Source of the DNA: JADJOM01 sp046327715
Lineage (GTDB): Bacteria > Gemmatimonadota > Gemmatimonadetes > Gemmatimonadales > GWC2-71-9
Direction: 5' to 3'
Length of the DNA: 64,000 nucleotides
Assembly (NCBI GenBank): GCA_046327715.1
Contig: JAXLXY010000005.1
Span: forward strand, 213,136-277,135
The notes below the pieces were generated by a model. The model was not told the DNA's origin and made no database searches. It saw only the letters and a program-made list of their open reading frames with translations. A program made the translations under genes and the position numbers. Below are positions 16,809 through 25,307 of this stretch, in pieces; the first letter of the stretch is position 1; each line of letters starts with the position of its first letter.

Positions 16809-17828
16809 CTAGGCGGCAGACCCCGGCGCCGGGGAGAGGGCCGGTCCGGCGGGGCGGCCGTCGTCGGCGGTCCGCCGCGGCAGCCCGCCCCGGGCCAGGA
16901 TCGCCCGCGCGTGGGTGCTCATGTCCACCAGCCGGAAATGCTCGCCGAGGCGGCGCAGGACCCGCTGGAAGAGCTCGATCTTGCGGGCGCCGGCGAGGTC
17001 CATCCCGGGAAAGAAGGCCAGCTCGCGGACCTGATCGCCGCCGAGCAGGTCGAGGGGGTGGAGCAGGAAGCTGGGTTCCGTTCCGGTCGCGCGGCACATC
17101 GCGAGCGCGGTGCCGAGGTAGGCGTCCATCAGGCGTTCGGAGAAGCGGCTCAGGTAGAGCAGGTAGCTCAGGTGGAACGGCACCTTCAGCACCGGCATCG
17201 TGGTCACCGGCAGCTCGAGCAGGGCGCGCCCGGAGGGCAGCCACCAGTGGTAGGGCCGCACCGGCCGCCGGCCATCCGCGAAGGTCCCGAAGAGGTGCGC
17301 CCGTTCCCGCCGCTGCTCGGCGGTCAGCCGGGCCGTCATGAAGTAGTACCGCCGCGCCAGCGGCCCGAGGTACGTCGGCAGGGTCGAGGCGTCGTAGAGG
17401 TAGCCGCGGTCGGCGAGGATCTCGAGCAGCGTGGTGCTCCAGCTGTACCCGGGCCCCCGGAAGCCGATCGGGCGCTGCCCCGTGGCCCGCTGCACCGCCG
17501 TCTCGGTGCGCTCGAGTTCCCGCACCAGCGCCTCCGGCGCGTACAGGTGCAGCCACGGCTCGTGCTCGTAGGAGTGGTTGCCCACCTCGTGCCCCCGCGC
17601 CGTGAGCGACTGGAACGGCTTGAGGTTCTCCTCACGGTCGGCGTCCACGCCGACGCAGAAGAAGGTGATGCGCAGCCCGAGGGCGTCGAGGGCATCGAGG
17701 ACCGGGGGAAAGAACCGGTCCAGGTAGGTGGGCCGCGCCTCCCAGCCGGCGTCCCCGTGGGTCTTCATGTAGGACCAGAGGTTGTCCACGTCGAGCGAGA
17801 CGCTCGCCAGCGGGCGCGGGTCGGTCAT
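16809..17828 (-). CDS. Polysaccharide deacetylase (339 aa)
   Basis: NodB-type fold with intact motif residues: SLDVDN (Asp13, Asp15), HEVGNHSYEH (metal His85 and His89) and FRGPGYS (Arg124). The long C-terminal part, with PTYLGPLARRYYF, PVTTMPVLKVPFHLSYLL and LLHPLDLLGGD, is characteristic of a deacetylase subgroup common in EPS loci. Probably de-N-acetylates a lipid-linked or nascent glycan. The ATG at 17828 overlaps the upstream FAD gene stop by 4 bases. Confidence 0.87.
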   Translation of the reverse strand: MTDPRPLASVSLDVDNLWSYMKTHGDAGWEARPTYLDRFFPPVLDALDALGLRITFFCVGVDADREENLKPFQSLTARGHEVGNHSYEHEPWLHLYAPEALVRELERTETAVQRATGQRPIGFRGPGYSWSTTLLEILADRGYLYDASTLPTYLGPLARRYYFMTARLTAEQRRERAHLFGTFADGRRPVRPYHWWLPSGRALLELPVTTMPVLKVPFHLSYLLYLSRFSERLMDAYLGTALAMCRATGTEPSFLLHPLDLLGGDQVRELAFFPGMDLAGARKIELFQRVLRRLGEHFRLVDMSTHARAILARGGLPRRTADDGRPAGPALSPAPGSAA

Positions 17829-19168
17829 CGGGCCGGGGCGTCCGCCGGCGCCCGCCGCCCGAGCCGCGCGCCGATCTCGCGGGCCTTCGCGGCGGCCAGC
17901 CCGACGGTCTCGTTCAGGTTGAGCGTGCCGTTGGCGATTTGCGCCGAGTTCACCAGGTGGACCCCCGGCAGCGACGTCGCAGTGGGCGGCAGCCGCTCGG
18001 CGCTGTAGTTGAGCGTGGAGAGCGCCAGCACCTCGCGCACCCGGGACACCTGGAACGCCAGCACGTCGGTGGGGCGGAAGGCCGGGTACATCCGTGCCAG
18101 GGCCCCGGTGAACTCCGCGCGGATCTCCTCATCGGTCCGCTGCCAGAACGGATCATCCTGCGTCAGGTAGCGGGGCAGGTACACCAGGCTGTGGCCACCG
18201 AAGGCCGCCCGGTCCACCAGTGTGGTCATCTCGATGACCGCCGTGAACGGGACCCAGGACTCGGTGATGTTGGTGACGTAGTAGGGCGCCAACGGCTGCC
18301 GCAGCAGGAGGGCGGCGCAGGTGATCCCCTGGTACGTCACCGAGGCGAGCCGGGCCCGCTCGGCCGGGGTCATCCCCGGGCAGAGCGCGGCGGCCCGGCC
18401 GCAGGGCACGGTCAGGATGACGTCGTCGAACTGCAGGGCGGTGCCGCCCTCCAGCGTCACGGTGACCCGCGGCTCGGTGCCCGATTCCACCCGCGTGGCC
18501 GCGCGCCCGGTGCGCAGCACCGCACCGGCCGCCTCCAGCCGCTCGCGGAACCGCTGCAGCACCGCCGCGTAGCCGCCCTCCACGTAGCCGAACTGCTCCT
18601 GCTTGAGCCCCGAGCGTCGCGCGGCGTACATCCGCGCGATGATCGCCCAGATGAAGGAGGCGCTCGCATGCCGGTAGTTCTCGCCCAGCTTGCTCTTGAG
18701 CAGGGGCAGCCAGATCCGCTCGAACGTCCGGTACCCCGACCACTTGATCAGCCAGTCGGTGACCGGCACCTGCTCGAGCGGGCGCCCATCGGCGATCCGC
18801 GAGGCGCGCAGGATCGTGGCCGCCAGCCGCGCCTTGTCGATCAGGCCAAGCGGCGGGAATTGCAGGAACTCGAGGCTGGTCGAGAGCGAGTACAGGGTCC
18901 CGTCGGTGTAGAACCCGGTGCGGGTGGTGCCGAAGCGCAGGCGGTCGTCCAGCCCCAGCTCCGCCAGCAGGCCACGGAGGTGGTGATCCGACAGCAGGAT
19001 CACGTGGTAGAAGCGGTCCCAGGTGAATCCGCCCAGCGCGGCCGGGGCCGCGAGCCCGCCCGGCTCGGGTGCGGCCTCGATGATCGTGACCTGGTGGCCG
19101 TCCGCCTGCAGCCGCCACGCCAGGGTCAGGCCGAGGAAGCCGCCCCCGACGATGCCGACCTCAGACAC
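17825..19168 (-). CDS. FAD-dependent amine-oxidase/protoporphyrinogen-oxidase-like protein (447 aa)
   Basis: The dinucleotide-binding motif VGIVGGGFLGLTLAWRL starts at residue 4 and is followed by an acidic strand end (IIEAAPEPGG). The rest resembles UDP-galactopyranose-mutase/phytoene-desaturase-like flavoproteins found in EPS clusters. The GTG at 19168 was chosen because the Rossmann motif begins immediately after it and it overlaps the preceding stop by 8 bases. The in-frame extension upstream is Arg-rich and lies in the previous gene. The substrate is unknown; a sugar ring or polyprenyl intermediate is a guess from context. Confidence 0.8.
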   Translation of the reverse strand: MSEVGIVGGGFLGLTLAWRLQADGHQVTIIEAAPEPGGLAAPAALGGFTWDRFYHVILLSDHHLRGLLAELGLDDRLRFGTTRTGFYTDGTLYSLSTSLEFLQFPPLGLIDKARLAATILRASRIADGRPLEQVPVTDWLIKWSGYRTFERIWLPLLKSKLGENYRHASASFIWAIIARMYAARRSGLKQEQFGYVEGGYAAVLQRFRERLEAAGAVLRTGRAATRVESGTEPRVTVTLEGGTALQFDDVILTVPCGRAAALCPGMTPAERARLASVTYQGITCAALLLRQPLAPYYVTNITESWVPFTAVIEMTTLVDRAAFGGHSLVYLPRYLTQDDPFWQRTDEEIRAEFTGALARMYPAFRPTDVLAFQVSRVREVLALSTLNYSAERLPPTATSLPGVHLVNSAQIANGTLNLNETVGLAAAKAREIGARLGRRAPADAPAR

Positions 19169-20918
19169 GCCGGACCTCCCCGCTGGCGCGCGGTGCCGGG
19201 AGCGGGACCGGCGTGCTCGCGCTCCGTACCAGCGGGCGGACAGTGCCACGGAGGCGGGCCACGGCGAGCTGCGCCAGCAGCCCCAGGTGCCCGAGGATCG
19301 TGTGCACGATCTTCATCTTGGAGCGACCGAGCATGCGGACCTGCAGCGTGGTGGGAAACTCCACGATCCGTCCGCCCGCGAGATCCAGCCGGCCCACCAG
19401 CTCGGCCACCCCGAGGAACCGCGTGTCGGTGATCTCCACCTGCTGCACGATGCTCCGGCGGTACACCCGGAAGCAGCTGGTGTAGGTGGCCAGCTTGTGG
19501 TGCAGCACCAGGCGGTAGATCCGCGACAGGGTGCGGGACAGCATCAGGCGCCACTCGGGGACGTTGCGGACCGTGCCCTTCGGGTGGTATGGCGAGGCCA
19601 CGACCAAGTCCACGTCCGCGGTGAGCAGGGGTACCATCTCCCCGAGGAGGTGCGGGTCGTAGGTGCAGTCGCAGTCGATGGAGCACACGATCTCCGTCTG
19701 CGCGTGCTGCAACCCGGTGCGCATGGCACCGGCCACTCCCTGGTTGACGGCGTGCCGCACGAAGCGGCAGTCGCGCCGGCGGCTGAACACCCGCTGCAGG
19801 GCCTCCCAGGTGCCGTCGGTGCTCGCGTCATCCACGAACAGCCAGGTGATATCGTACCGGGAGGCCAGCCTGGTCCAGACGCTGCGCAGCGTGTTGGACA
19901 GGTAGGGGAGGATCAGCTCCTCGTTGAAGCAGGGGATGACCACGGTGATGGGCACCAGGGGCTCAACCGGTCCGGACGTGGTGACCGTCAGGTGTTCCGG
20001 CCCGGCCGGGACGGGCGTGGGCGTCGGGACCACGGGCTGGGAGCGCCGTCCGCCCGGCAGCTGGACCGCCAGCCCGAGGTGCTCCGCGATCGACGCGAAG
20101 CGGTACCGCTCCAGGAAGTAGCCGAGCCGTTCCGGCATCGCCTCGAGGTTGCGGTAGGTCCGCACCCGCTGCAGCCAGGGGGCCGCGCTGATCTTCGGCA
20201 GGTCGGGGTCGAGCTCCCAGGCGTGGAAATACATCACGAAGGGGGCGGTGTAGGTCCGGTGCCAGTGGGCCACGGCCCGGCGCACCAGCGCCTGCGGGAT
20301 CTGGCGCATCCAGTTGCCGCCCGCGACCGGGACCATCCAGCCGAGCAGGTCCGCCGCGGAGATCGGGAACTCCCACAGGGTCCGGTTGCCGAACTGGTGC
20401 TCGTGCGCGAACCGGCGCCAGGGCTCCGCCGCGAAGCGCCGGCCGATCGGGCCGATGCTCGAGTCGTACTCGTACCCTTCCTCGGCCAGGACGTTGAGCG
20501 CCCACAGGTCCTGGGGGGTGAACCAGTCGTCGGCCACCCGGTAGCCCAGGACCCGCTGGCCGGAGGCGCGCTGCAGGGCCTCGCGCGCCCGGGCCAGGTC
20601 CTCGCGAAACTCCGACGGCGTCATCCCGCGCACGCTGCGGTGGTAATAGCCCTTGCTGGCGATCTCGTGCCCGCGACCTGCGACCTCCGCCACCAGCTCC
20701 GGCATGGTGTCCGCGACCCAGCCGAGCACGAAGAACGTGGCACGGTGCCCGCGTGCCTCGATCAGGTCGAGCGCCCGGCGGGTGTTCCGCGCCAGCCGCG
20801 ACTCGAAGCGATACCACTCCCCGCGCTGGATGAGGTGGTTGAACGCGCCGAGCTGGTAGTAGTCCTCCAGCGCGATCGTGAGGAGGTGCGGGCCGGAACC
20901 GGGCAGGCGAGGATCCAT
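19161..20918 (-). CDS. Fusion of degenerate deacetylase domain and GT2 glycosyltransferase (585 aa)
   Basis: Residues 12-290 match the deacetylase subgroup of exosortase/EPS loci: GEWYRFESRLARNTRR, ATFFVLGWVADTMPELV, DLWALNVLAEEGYEYDSSI. Its catalytic motifs are altered: the motif-1 position reads TIALEDYY (Ala16 for the usual Asp), motif 2 reads ASKGYYH (Lys89 for the first metal His) and motif 3 reads YRVADD instead of RAPS. A Pro-rich linker (about 295-320) joins a GT2 domain from residue 322 (ITVVIPCFNEE, FVDDASTDGT, DxD at SIDCDCTY). The ATG at 20918 is preceded by a sigma-54-like promoter and heads a five-gene operon. Confidence 0.85.
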   Translation of the reverse strand: MDPRLPGSGPHLLTIALEDYYQLGAFNHLIQRGEWYRFESRLARNTRRALDLIEARGHRATFFVLGWVADTMPELVAEVAGRGHEIASKGYYHRSVRGMTPSEFREDLARAREALQRASGQRVLGYRVADDWFTPQDLWALNVLAEEGYEYDSSIGPIGRRFAAEPWRRFAHEHQFGNRTLWEFPISAADLLGWMVPVAGGNWMRQIPQALVRRAVAHWHRTYTAPFVMYFHAWELDPDLPKISAAPWLQRVRTYRNLEAMPERLGYFLERYRFASIAEHLGLAVQLPGGRRSQPVVPTPTPVPAGPEHLTVTTSGPVEPLVPITVVIPCFNEELILPYLSNTLRSVWTRLASRYDITWLFVDDASTDGTWEALQRVFSRRRDCRFVRHAVNQGVAGAMRTGLQHAQTEIVCSIDCDCTYDPHLLGEMVPLLTADVDLVVASPYHPKGTVRNVPEWRLMLSRTLSRIYRLVLHHKLATYTSCFRVYRRSIVQQVEITDTRFLGVAELVGRLDLAGGRIVEFPTTLQVRMLGRSKMKIVHTILGHLGLLAQLAVARLRGTVRPLVRSASTPVPLPAPRASGEVRRV

Positions 20919-20976
20919 GCGAAACCGGGAATTGAGGTGGTGCCAGGGCGGTGTATCCGCCGAGCCGTGACAGGTT

Positions 20977-20992
20977 TGCAAGGTTTGCGCCT
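20977..20992 (-). promoter_or_regulatory. Sigma-54-type promoter of the leftward deacetylase-GT2 operon
   Basis: Bottom strand AGGCGCAAACCTTGCA: exact GG and GC spacing, a full TTGCA at -12, and two mismatches (first base A, G at position 5). It lies 59 bases before the start at 20918. Confidence 0.55.
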
Positions 20993-21054
20993 CCGACGGG
21001 CCCGGGCCACCGCCGGCGTACGGGCGGCGGTGCGCGGGTGGGCGACACCCCCAT

Positions 21055-21070
21055 CGGCACGGGTCTTGCC
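21055..21070 (+). promoter_or_regulatory. Sigma-54-type promoter of the GT2 gene at 21161
   Basis: CGGCACGGGTCTTGCC matches TGGCACG-N4-TTGCW except for the first and last base. It lies 90 bases before the ATG at 21161. It diverges from the site at 20977-20992, leaving 62 bases between them. That gap holds a GC-rich inverted repeat, CACCGCC-N11-GGCGGTG (21008-21032). Confidence 0.6.
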
Positions 21071-21160
21071 CGTCCGGCCACAACTCGACCATGTCAATCG
21101 GCCGCCGGGATTCCGCGGGAATGCCGGCGGCCTCATCCAGTGCCGTTGTCTGGAGGGGGG

Positions 21161-21883
21161 ATGGAGCAGTCGCTCGGGCTGTCGGTCATCGTGCCGGCCT
21201 ACAACGAGGAGCGCACGGTGCGCCAGCTCATCGAGCGGGTCCGGGCGGTGCCGCTGGCCATCGAGATCGTGGCAATCAACGACGCCTCCCGCGACAAGAC
21301 CGGCGAGGTCCTGGAACAGCTGCGGGCCGAGGGCCTCATCGACGTCGTGGTCCACCACCCGCACAACCGCGGCAAGGGTGCCGCGATCCGCACGGGGATC
21401 GAGCATGCCACCCGGGACGTCATCGTGGTCCAGGATGCCGATCTCGAATACGACCCGGCCGAGCTCCCGCAGTTGCTGCGGCCGATTGCCCGGGGCCAGG
21501 CCGATGCCGTCTTCGGCTCGCGCTTCCTCGGCGCCGAGCACCGGGTGCTGTACTTCTGGCACTCCATGGGCAACAAGCTGCTGACCCTCCTGTCGAACAT
21601 GTTCACTGACCTGAACCTGACCGACATGGAAACCTGCTACAAGATGGTCCGCGCGCCCCTCATGAAGCAGCTCATCTTCACCACCGACCGCTTCGGTTTC
21701 GAGCCCGAGATCACCGCCCGCCTCTCCCAGGCCCGGGCCCGCATCTGGGAGATGCCGATCTCGTACGCCGGGCGCACCTACGCGGACGGGAAGAAGATCG
21801 GCTGGAAGGATGGGGTCGCGGCGCTATGGCACATCGTCCGATTCAACCTCTTTGCTCCGAAGCAGCCGGTCTGGAAAGGCTGA
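21161..21883 (+). CDS. GT2 glycosyltransferase, dolichyl-phosphate sugar synthase-like (240 aa)
   Basis: A DPM1-like GT2 enzyme: LSVIVPAYNEERTV, EIVAINDASRDKTGEVL, NRGKGAAIRTGIEHA, then the metal-binding VQDADLEYDP and a C-terminal FGFEPEITARL/MPISYAGRTYADGKKIGWKDG segment. No membrane anchor is present. It likely makes a polyprenyl-phosphate sugar, which is the donor needed by the GT-C enzymes encoded nearby (9349, 7780, 22037). ATG 21161 is preceded by a strong GGAGGGGGG ribosome-binding site. The longer in-frame extension would include the promoter. Confidence 0.88.
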   Translation: MEQSLGLSVIVPAYNEERTVRQLIERVRAVPLAIEIVAINDASRDKTGEVLEQLRAEGLIDVVVHHPHNRGKGAAIRTGIEHATRDVIVVQDADLEYDPAELPQLLRPIARGQADAVFGSRFLGAEHRVLYFWHSMGNKLLTLLSNMFTDLNLTDMETCYKMVRAPLMKQLIFTTDRFGFEPEITARLSQARARIWEMPISYAGRTYADGKKIGWKDGVAALWHIVRFNLFAPKQPVWKG

Positions 21884-21893
21884 ATCGTTGGGG

Positions 21894-22005
21894 TGTTGCA
21901 GCAATGCAACAGGTGAGGCATGTGCGCCTTCCCGTTGGCGCCGCCAGGAGGACAGTCGTGGCGCTCGATAGACTCTCGCGTTGGCAGGACGCAACAGGTG
22001 TTGCG
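21894..22005. repeat. Two perfect TGTTGC/GCAACA palindromes
   Basis: TGTTGCA-GCAA-TGCAACA (21894-21911, arms 7, loop 4) and CGCAACA-GG-TGTTGCG (21990-22005, arms 7, loop 2) occupy the 153-base gap before the GT-C gene. No sigma-54-like site is visible here. They may be operators or enhancer sites. The first also lies 11 bases after the GT2 stop, but no T-run follows. Confidence 0.45.
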
Positions 22006-22036
22006 CTTTGGCGGACCTAGCCGGGGGACCTGAGCG

Positions 22037-23662
22037 ATGACCGGAGCCGACGCCAGCTCGAACTCAGGCTCCCGGCTGACCGTTGCCGCCATGGCCGGAC
22101 TTGCCGGGCTGCTCGCGCTGCACGTTGTCCTGGCCTGGGTGATCCGGGAGCCGGGCATCACGGTCCGGAACGACGACGCGCTCTACCTCCTGCTGGCCCG
22201 CTCGCTCGCCGACGGGCAGTTCCGGGACCTCCACCTCGCGGGGAGCCCGCCCCACGCCCTGTATCCCCCCGGCTATCCCGCCCTGCTGCTGCTGCTGCGC
22301 GCCATCGGCGGTGAGAAACTCGACCTCTTCCTGGCCACCAACATCGGCCTCTCGGTGGCGAGCCTCGCGCTGACGTTCGACCTGGTGCGCCGGCGCTGGT
22401 CGGTCCCCGTGGCCTTCCTCGTCCTGGTCCCGCTGGTGGTGAACAACACGCTGGTGCGCTACGCAGGCAGCCTCATCTCGGAACCCCCGTACCTCTTCCT
22501 CAGTACCCTCGCGCTCTGGCTCCTCTCGCGCGGCGCGGTCGGACCGCGCCTGCTGGCCCTGGGCACCGCCGTGATCGTTGCCGCCGGGCTCACCCGGTCG
22601 GTGGGCGTGGTCCTGCTCGCCGCGGTCGTGGGATGGCTGCTCCTGGAGCGGCGCCCGCGGGCCGCGATCGTGGTCGCGGCCGTCGGCGGGCTCTTCATCG
22701 GCGGCTGGTTGCTCCGCACCTTCCTCCTGCCTGATGAGTTCCGGACCATCGGCCGCTCCTACGCCGAGGACCTGGAGCGGATGGTCGACCTGGGTGGGGA
22801 TTTCTACCTGGCCAAGCGGTTTCGCATCGGGGTCTACTACGCCACGGTGTTCCTGCCCGAATCACTCCCGATCCCGGGAGTCGGCGAGGGGACGGCGGCG
22901 CTCACCTGGTGGGGCGCGCTGCTGGCCGCGCTGGTGCCGGTGGGGCTCATCGCGTGGTGGCGCCGTGGCTGGTCGCTGGGCGCGGCCTACGTGGTGGGCT
23001 ACGTGCTGCTGCTCGCCATGTGGCGCATGTCGTCGCCCCGGTTCCTGGCCGTCATCCTGCCGCTGCTGATGGTCGCGCTGATCGTCCCCCTCGCGATCTG
23101 GCCGGGGCCGGCGCTCAGGCGTGTGGGCCTCGGGCTCGCCGGACTCCTGGTGTGCCTGCTCGTCGTGGAAGGGGGGCGCCGCTGGGACGCGGATCGCCGG
23201 GCGCTCGCCCAGTGCCAGCGGTCCGACCCCCTCGCCGCGCCGGGGTGCTTCCCGCCGGATGCCCGGAGCTTCTTCCGCCTGGCCCGCCGGGTCCCTGAGG
23301 TGGTGCCCCCGGATGGCGTGGTCTTGACCGCCCGCGAGGCGACGTTCGCCTACTACAGCGGCCGCACCGGGTCCTACCTCAACCGGGCCTTCACCCCGGA
23401 CAGTTCCCGCATCCTCGATGGACTAGCGCGGCAGGGCATCGGCTATGTCCTGCTGGGCCACACCCACTCGACCGAGGTCCGCCTGCTGGCGCCGGCCCTG
23501 GCCCGGGACTGCCAGCGACTGGACCTGCTCCTGACCGAACCGGAGCGCACCGCCCTGTTCCGGATCCGGGGCCCGTCGGAGGGGCCGGGGGACCTGCACG
23601 CCTGCGAGGTGCTGGAGGCCTACCGCGCCGATTCCACCCCGATCGCCCGCCAGCGGAAGTGA
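22037..23662 (+). CDS. GT-C membrane glycosyltransferase, GT39-like (541 aa)
   Basis: Polytopic protein with the first-loop acidic pair in ITVRNDDALYLLLARSLADG and the PPGYPALLLLLRA motif typical of ArnT/PMT-type enzymes. About 10-11 hydrophobic spans to residue 380, then a C-terminal periplasmic domain of about 150 residues with TAREATFAYYSGRTGSYLN. It would use the polyprenyl-phosphate sugar made by the GT2 enzyme encoded just upstream. ATG 22037 follows GGGGGACCTGAGCG, a reasonable ribosome-binding site. Confidence 0.82.
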   Translation: MTGADASSNSGSRLTVAAMAGLAGLLALHVVLAWVIREPGITVRNDDALYLLLARSLADGQFRDLHLAGSPPHALYPPGYPALLLLLRAIGGEKLDLFLATNIGLSVASLALTFDLVRRRWSVPVAFLVLVPLVVNNTLVRYAGSLISEPPYLFLSTLALWLLSRGAVGPRLLALGTAVIVAAGLTRSVGVVLLAAVVGWLLLERRPRAAIVVAAVGGLFIGGWLLRTFLLPDEFRTIGRSYAEDLERMVDLGGDFYLAKRFRIGVYYATVFLPESLPIPGVGEGTAALTWWGALLAALVPVGLIAWWRRGWSLGAAYVVGYVLLLAMWRMSSPRFLAVILPLLMVALIVPLAIWPGPALRRVGLGLAGLLVCLLVVEGGRRWDADRRALAQCQRSDPLAAPGCFPPDARSFFRLARRVPEVVPPDGVVLTAREATFAYYSGRTGSYLNRAFTPDSSRILDGLARQGIGYVLLGHTHSTEVRLLAPALARDCQRLDLLLTEPERTALFRIRGPSEGPGDLHACEVLEAYRADSTPIARQRK

Positions 23663-23825
23663 CGGGAATCGCCGCGCTTCACCCACCCCGCCGGTCCGGC
23701 GCCTCCATGTGGCGAACATCCGCCGGGGGGAAGCGGCTCCTGAAGGCAACGCAAGTAACTGCTGGCCAAGGGGTTGGGTCGCGTTTCGTGGCTCCCGCGG
23801 GCCGCCACCAGTGTCAGCCGGGGCG

Positions 23826-23841
23826 TGGCACCACACTTGCC
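23826..23841 (+). promoter_or_regulatory. Sigma-54-type promoter, perfect core, start of a long rightward operon
   Basis: TGGCACCACACTTGCC carries the full TGGCAC-N5-TTGC core. It lies 31 bases before the ATG at 23873. The genes to at least 32120 follow with gaps of 42 bases or less, so this promoter could serve the whole block. Confidence 0.68.
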
Positions 23842-23872
23842 CCCCTCCGGCCCGGAAACCTGACAACCCACC

Positions 23873-24349
23873 ATGCCAGCGGGAGTTGGACGATTGACCA
23901 GCGGGAGCCCTTCCACTGCACGAGGCAGCGACGCGGAGACGCCGCCGGGGGTTCCGGCCCCGAGCGTCGGGGTCGCCGTGCTCGCGGTGGGGAGTCCGGC
24001 AGAGCTCAGCACCTTGCTCGCCGCGCTGGTGCCGTCGTCCAGGGAATACCGCGTGGAGGTCGTGGTGGTGGCCCGCCGGGTGGCGGAACCGGCCATCGAG
24101 GAGACCGACCTCCTGCGGGTCGTGGTGCTCGGGGCGGACACGACCGAGGAAGGCATGCGCCGCCAGGCGTTGCTGGAGCTTTCCACCGACGTGGTGGTCT
24201 TCACCAGCGATCGCGAGCCGCTGACGACGGACTGGTCGGCGGTGCTGCCCCGGCTGGCGCAGGTGGTGGTGAGCCGCGAGGAGGAAGTCTCGGCGGCCGA
24301 CTGGTTCGGGATCCTGCGTCGGCTCGACGCGGCCGAGCCGGGGGCCTGA
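23873..24349 (+). CDS. Hypothetical protein, possible GT-A remnant (158 aa)
   Basis: The first 30 residues are Ser/Thr/Pro-rich. Then comes VGVAVLAVGSPAELSTLLAAL and YRVEVVVVARR, a beta-alpha-beta pattern like the first half of a GT2 nucleotide-binding fold. No DxD motif or acceptor half is present, so it is too short to be an active GT2 by itself. It may be a decayed or regulatory partner of the GT2 encoded 19 bases downstream. A TTG at 23894, preceded by GGGAGTTGGA, is an alternative start. I do not recognise a family. Confidence 0.55.
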   Translation: MPAGVGRLTSGSPSTARGSDAETPPGVPAPSVGVAVLAVGSPAELSTLLAALVPSSREYRVEVVVVARRVAEPAIEETDLLRVVVLGADTTEEGMRRQALLELSTDVVVFTSDREPLTTDWSAVLPRLAQVVVSREEEVSAADWFGILRRLDAAEPGA

Positions 24350-24368
24350 TCACCCGGGGGCCGGGCGG

Positions 24369-25265
24369 ATGAGTGCGGCCGCCCTCTCGGTGGTGGTGCC
24401 CTGGGTGAACGAGGCGTCGGACCTGGACGGGGCGCTGGCGGCACTGGCCGGGGAGCGGGACACGGTCGCGCTCGAAGTGCTGGTGCCGACGCGACACCCC
24501 GCCGCATCCGTGGCGGCGATGGCCGCGCGCTTTCCCTGGGCGCGACTGCTTCCGGCCCCGGCGGGTCACACGATCCCGGAACTGCGTGCCCTCGCGTTCC
24601 GCGCGGCCGGCGCGCCGGCCGTGGCCGTGATCGAGGATCATGTACTGGTGCCCCGGGGCTGGGCTGCGGCAATGCTGCGGGCGCTGGAGGGCGGCGCCGT
24701 GGCGGTGGGGGGCGCGGTCGAGAATGCCGCGACTGAGACGCTGCTCGACTGGGCCGCGTTCCTGTGCGAGTACAGCCAGCTGCTGCCCCCTCTGCCGGCA
24801 GGCGAGGTCGGCGGGCTGACCGGCAACAACACGGTGTATCGCCGGGCCGCGCTCGAGGCGGTCCGGCCCGCGTGGGAGGCGGGGCGCTGGGAGGACCACC
24901 TGCACGCGGCCCTGCGTGCCGCCGGTGGCCGCCTGGAGCAGCGGCCGGAGATCGTGGTGGGGCACCGCAAGCGCTACACGCTCGGGGAGTACACCGGGCA
25001 GCGGTTCCTCTATTCCCGGGCCTGGGCGGGGATGCGCGCGACGGGCTGGGCGCCGGCGCGCCGGGTGGCCGCGGGCATGGCCGCGCTCGCCCTGCCGCCG
25101 GTGCTGTTCCTCCGCATCGCGCGCACGGTCTGGGGCAAGGGCCGGTACCGGGGACTGCTGCTCCGGTCGCTGCCGCTGCTCGCGTGGTTCGTGCTGGCGT
25201 GGGGCTGGGGCGAAGTCGTGGGCTACTGGGCGGGGGCGGGGGCGTCACTCCGCCGGGTCCGCTAG
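24369..25265 (+). CDS. GT2 glycosyltransferase with membrane tail (298 aa)
   Basis: N-terminal GT2 fold (ALSVVVPWVNEASDLDGAL). The usual DxD region is replaced by AVIEDHVLVPRGW, followed by GGAVEN and LTGNNTVYRRAALE. The C-terminal 80 residues are hydrophobic and end in LAWGWGEVVGYWAGAG. It is clearly paralogous to the protein encoded at 59802-60746, which shares EDH, GGAVET, the CNVSYRR block and the TWGEWLGYL ending. The donor is unknown. It belongs to the operon starting at 23873. Confidence 0.82.
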   Translation: MSAAALSVVVPWVNEASDLDGALAALAGERDTVALEVLVPTRHPAASVAAMAARFPWARLLPAPAGHTIPELRALAFRAAGAPAVAVIEDHVLVPRGWAAAMLRALEGGAVAVGGAVENAATETLLDWAAFLCEYSQLLPPLPAGEVGGLTGNNTVYRRAALEAVRPAWEAGRWEDHLHAALRAAGGRLEQRPEIVVGHRKRYTLGEYTGQRFLYSRAWAGMRATGWAPARRVAAGMAALALPPVLFLRIARTVWGKGRYRGLLLRSLPLLAWFVLAWGWGEVVGYWAGAGASLRRVR

Positions 25266-25307
25266 TCCGGCCGGGTAGGCCGTTTCGCACTTCCGATCGG
25301 AGACGTG

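Noticed and set aside
20951..21160. N-terminal extension of the GT2 protein (in-frame codons from 20951)
   Set aside because: It contains the promoter region, is Pro/Arg-rich, and a strong ribosome-binding site precedes ATG 21161.
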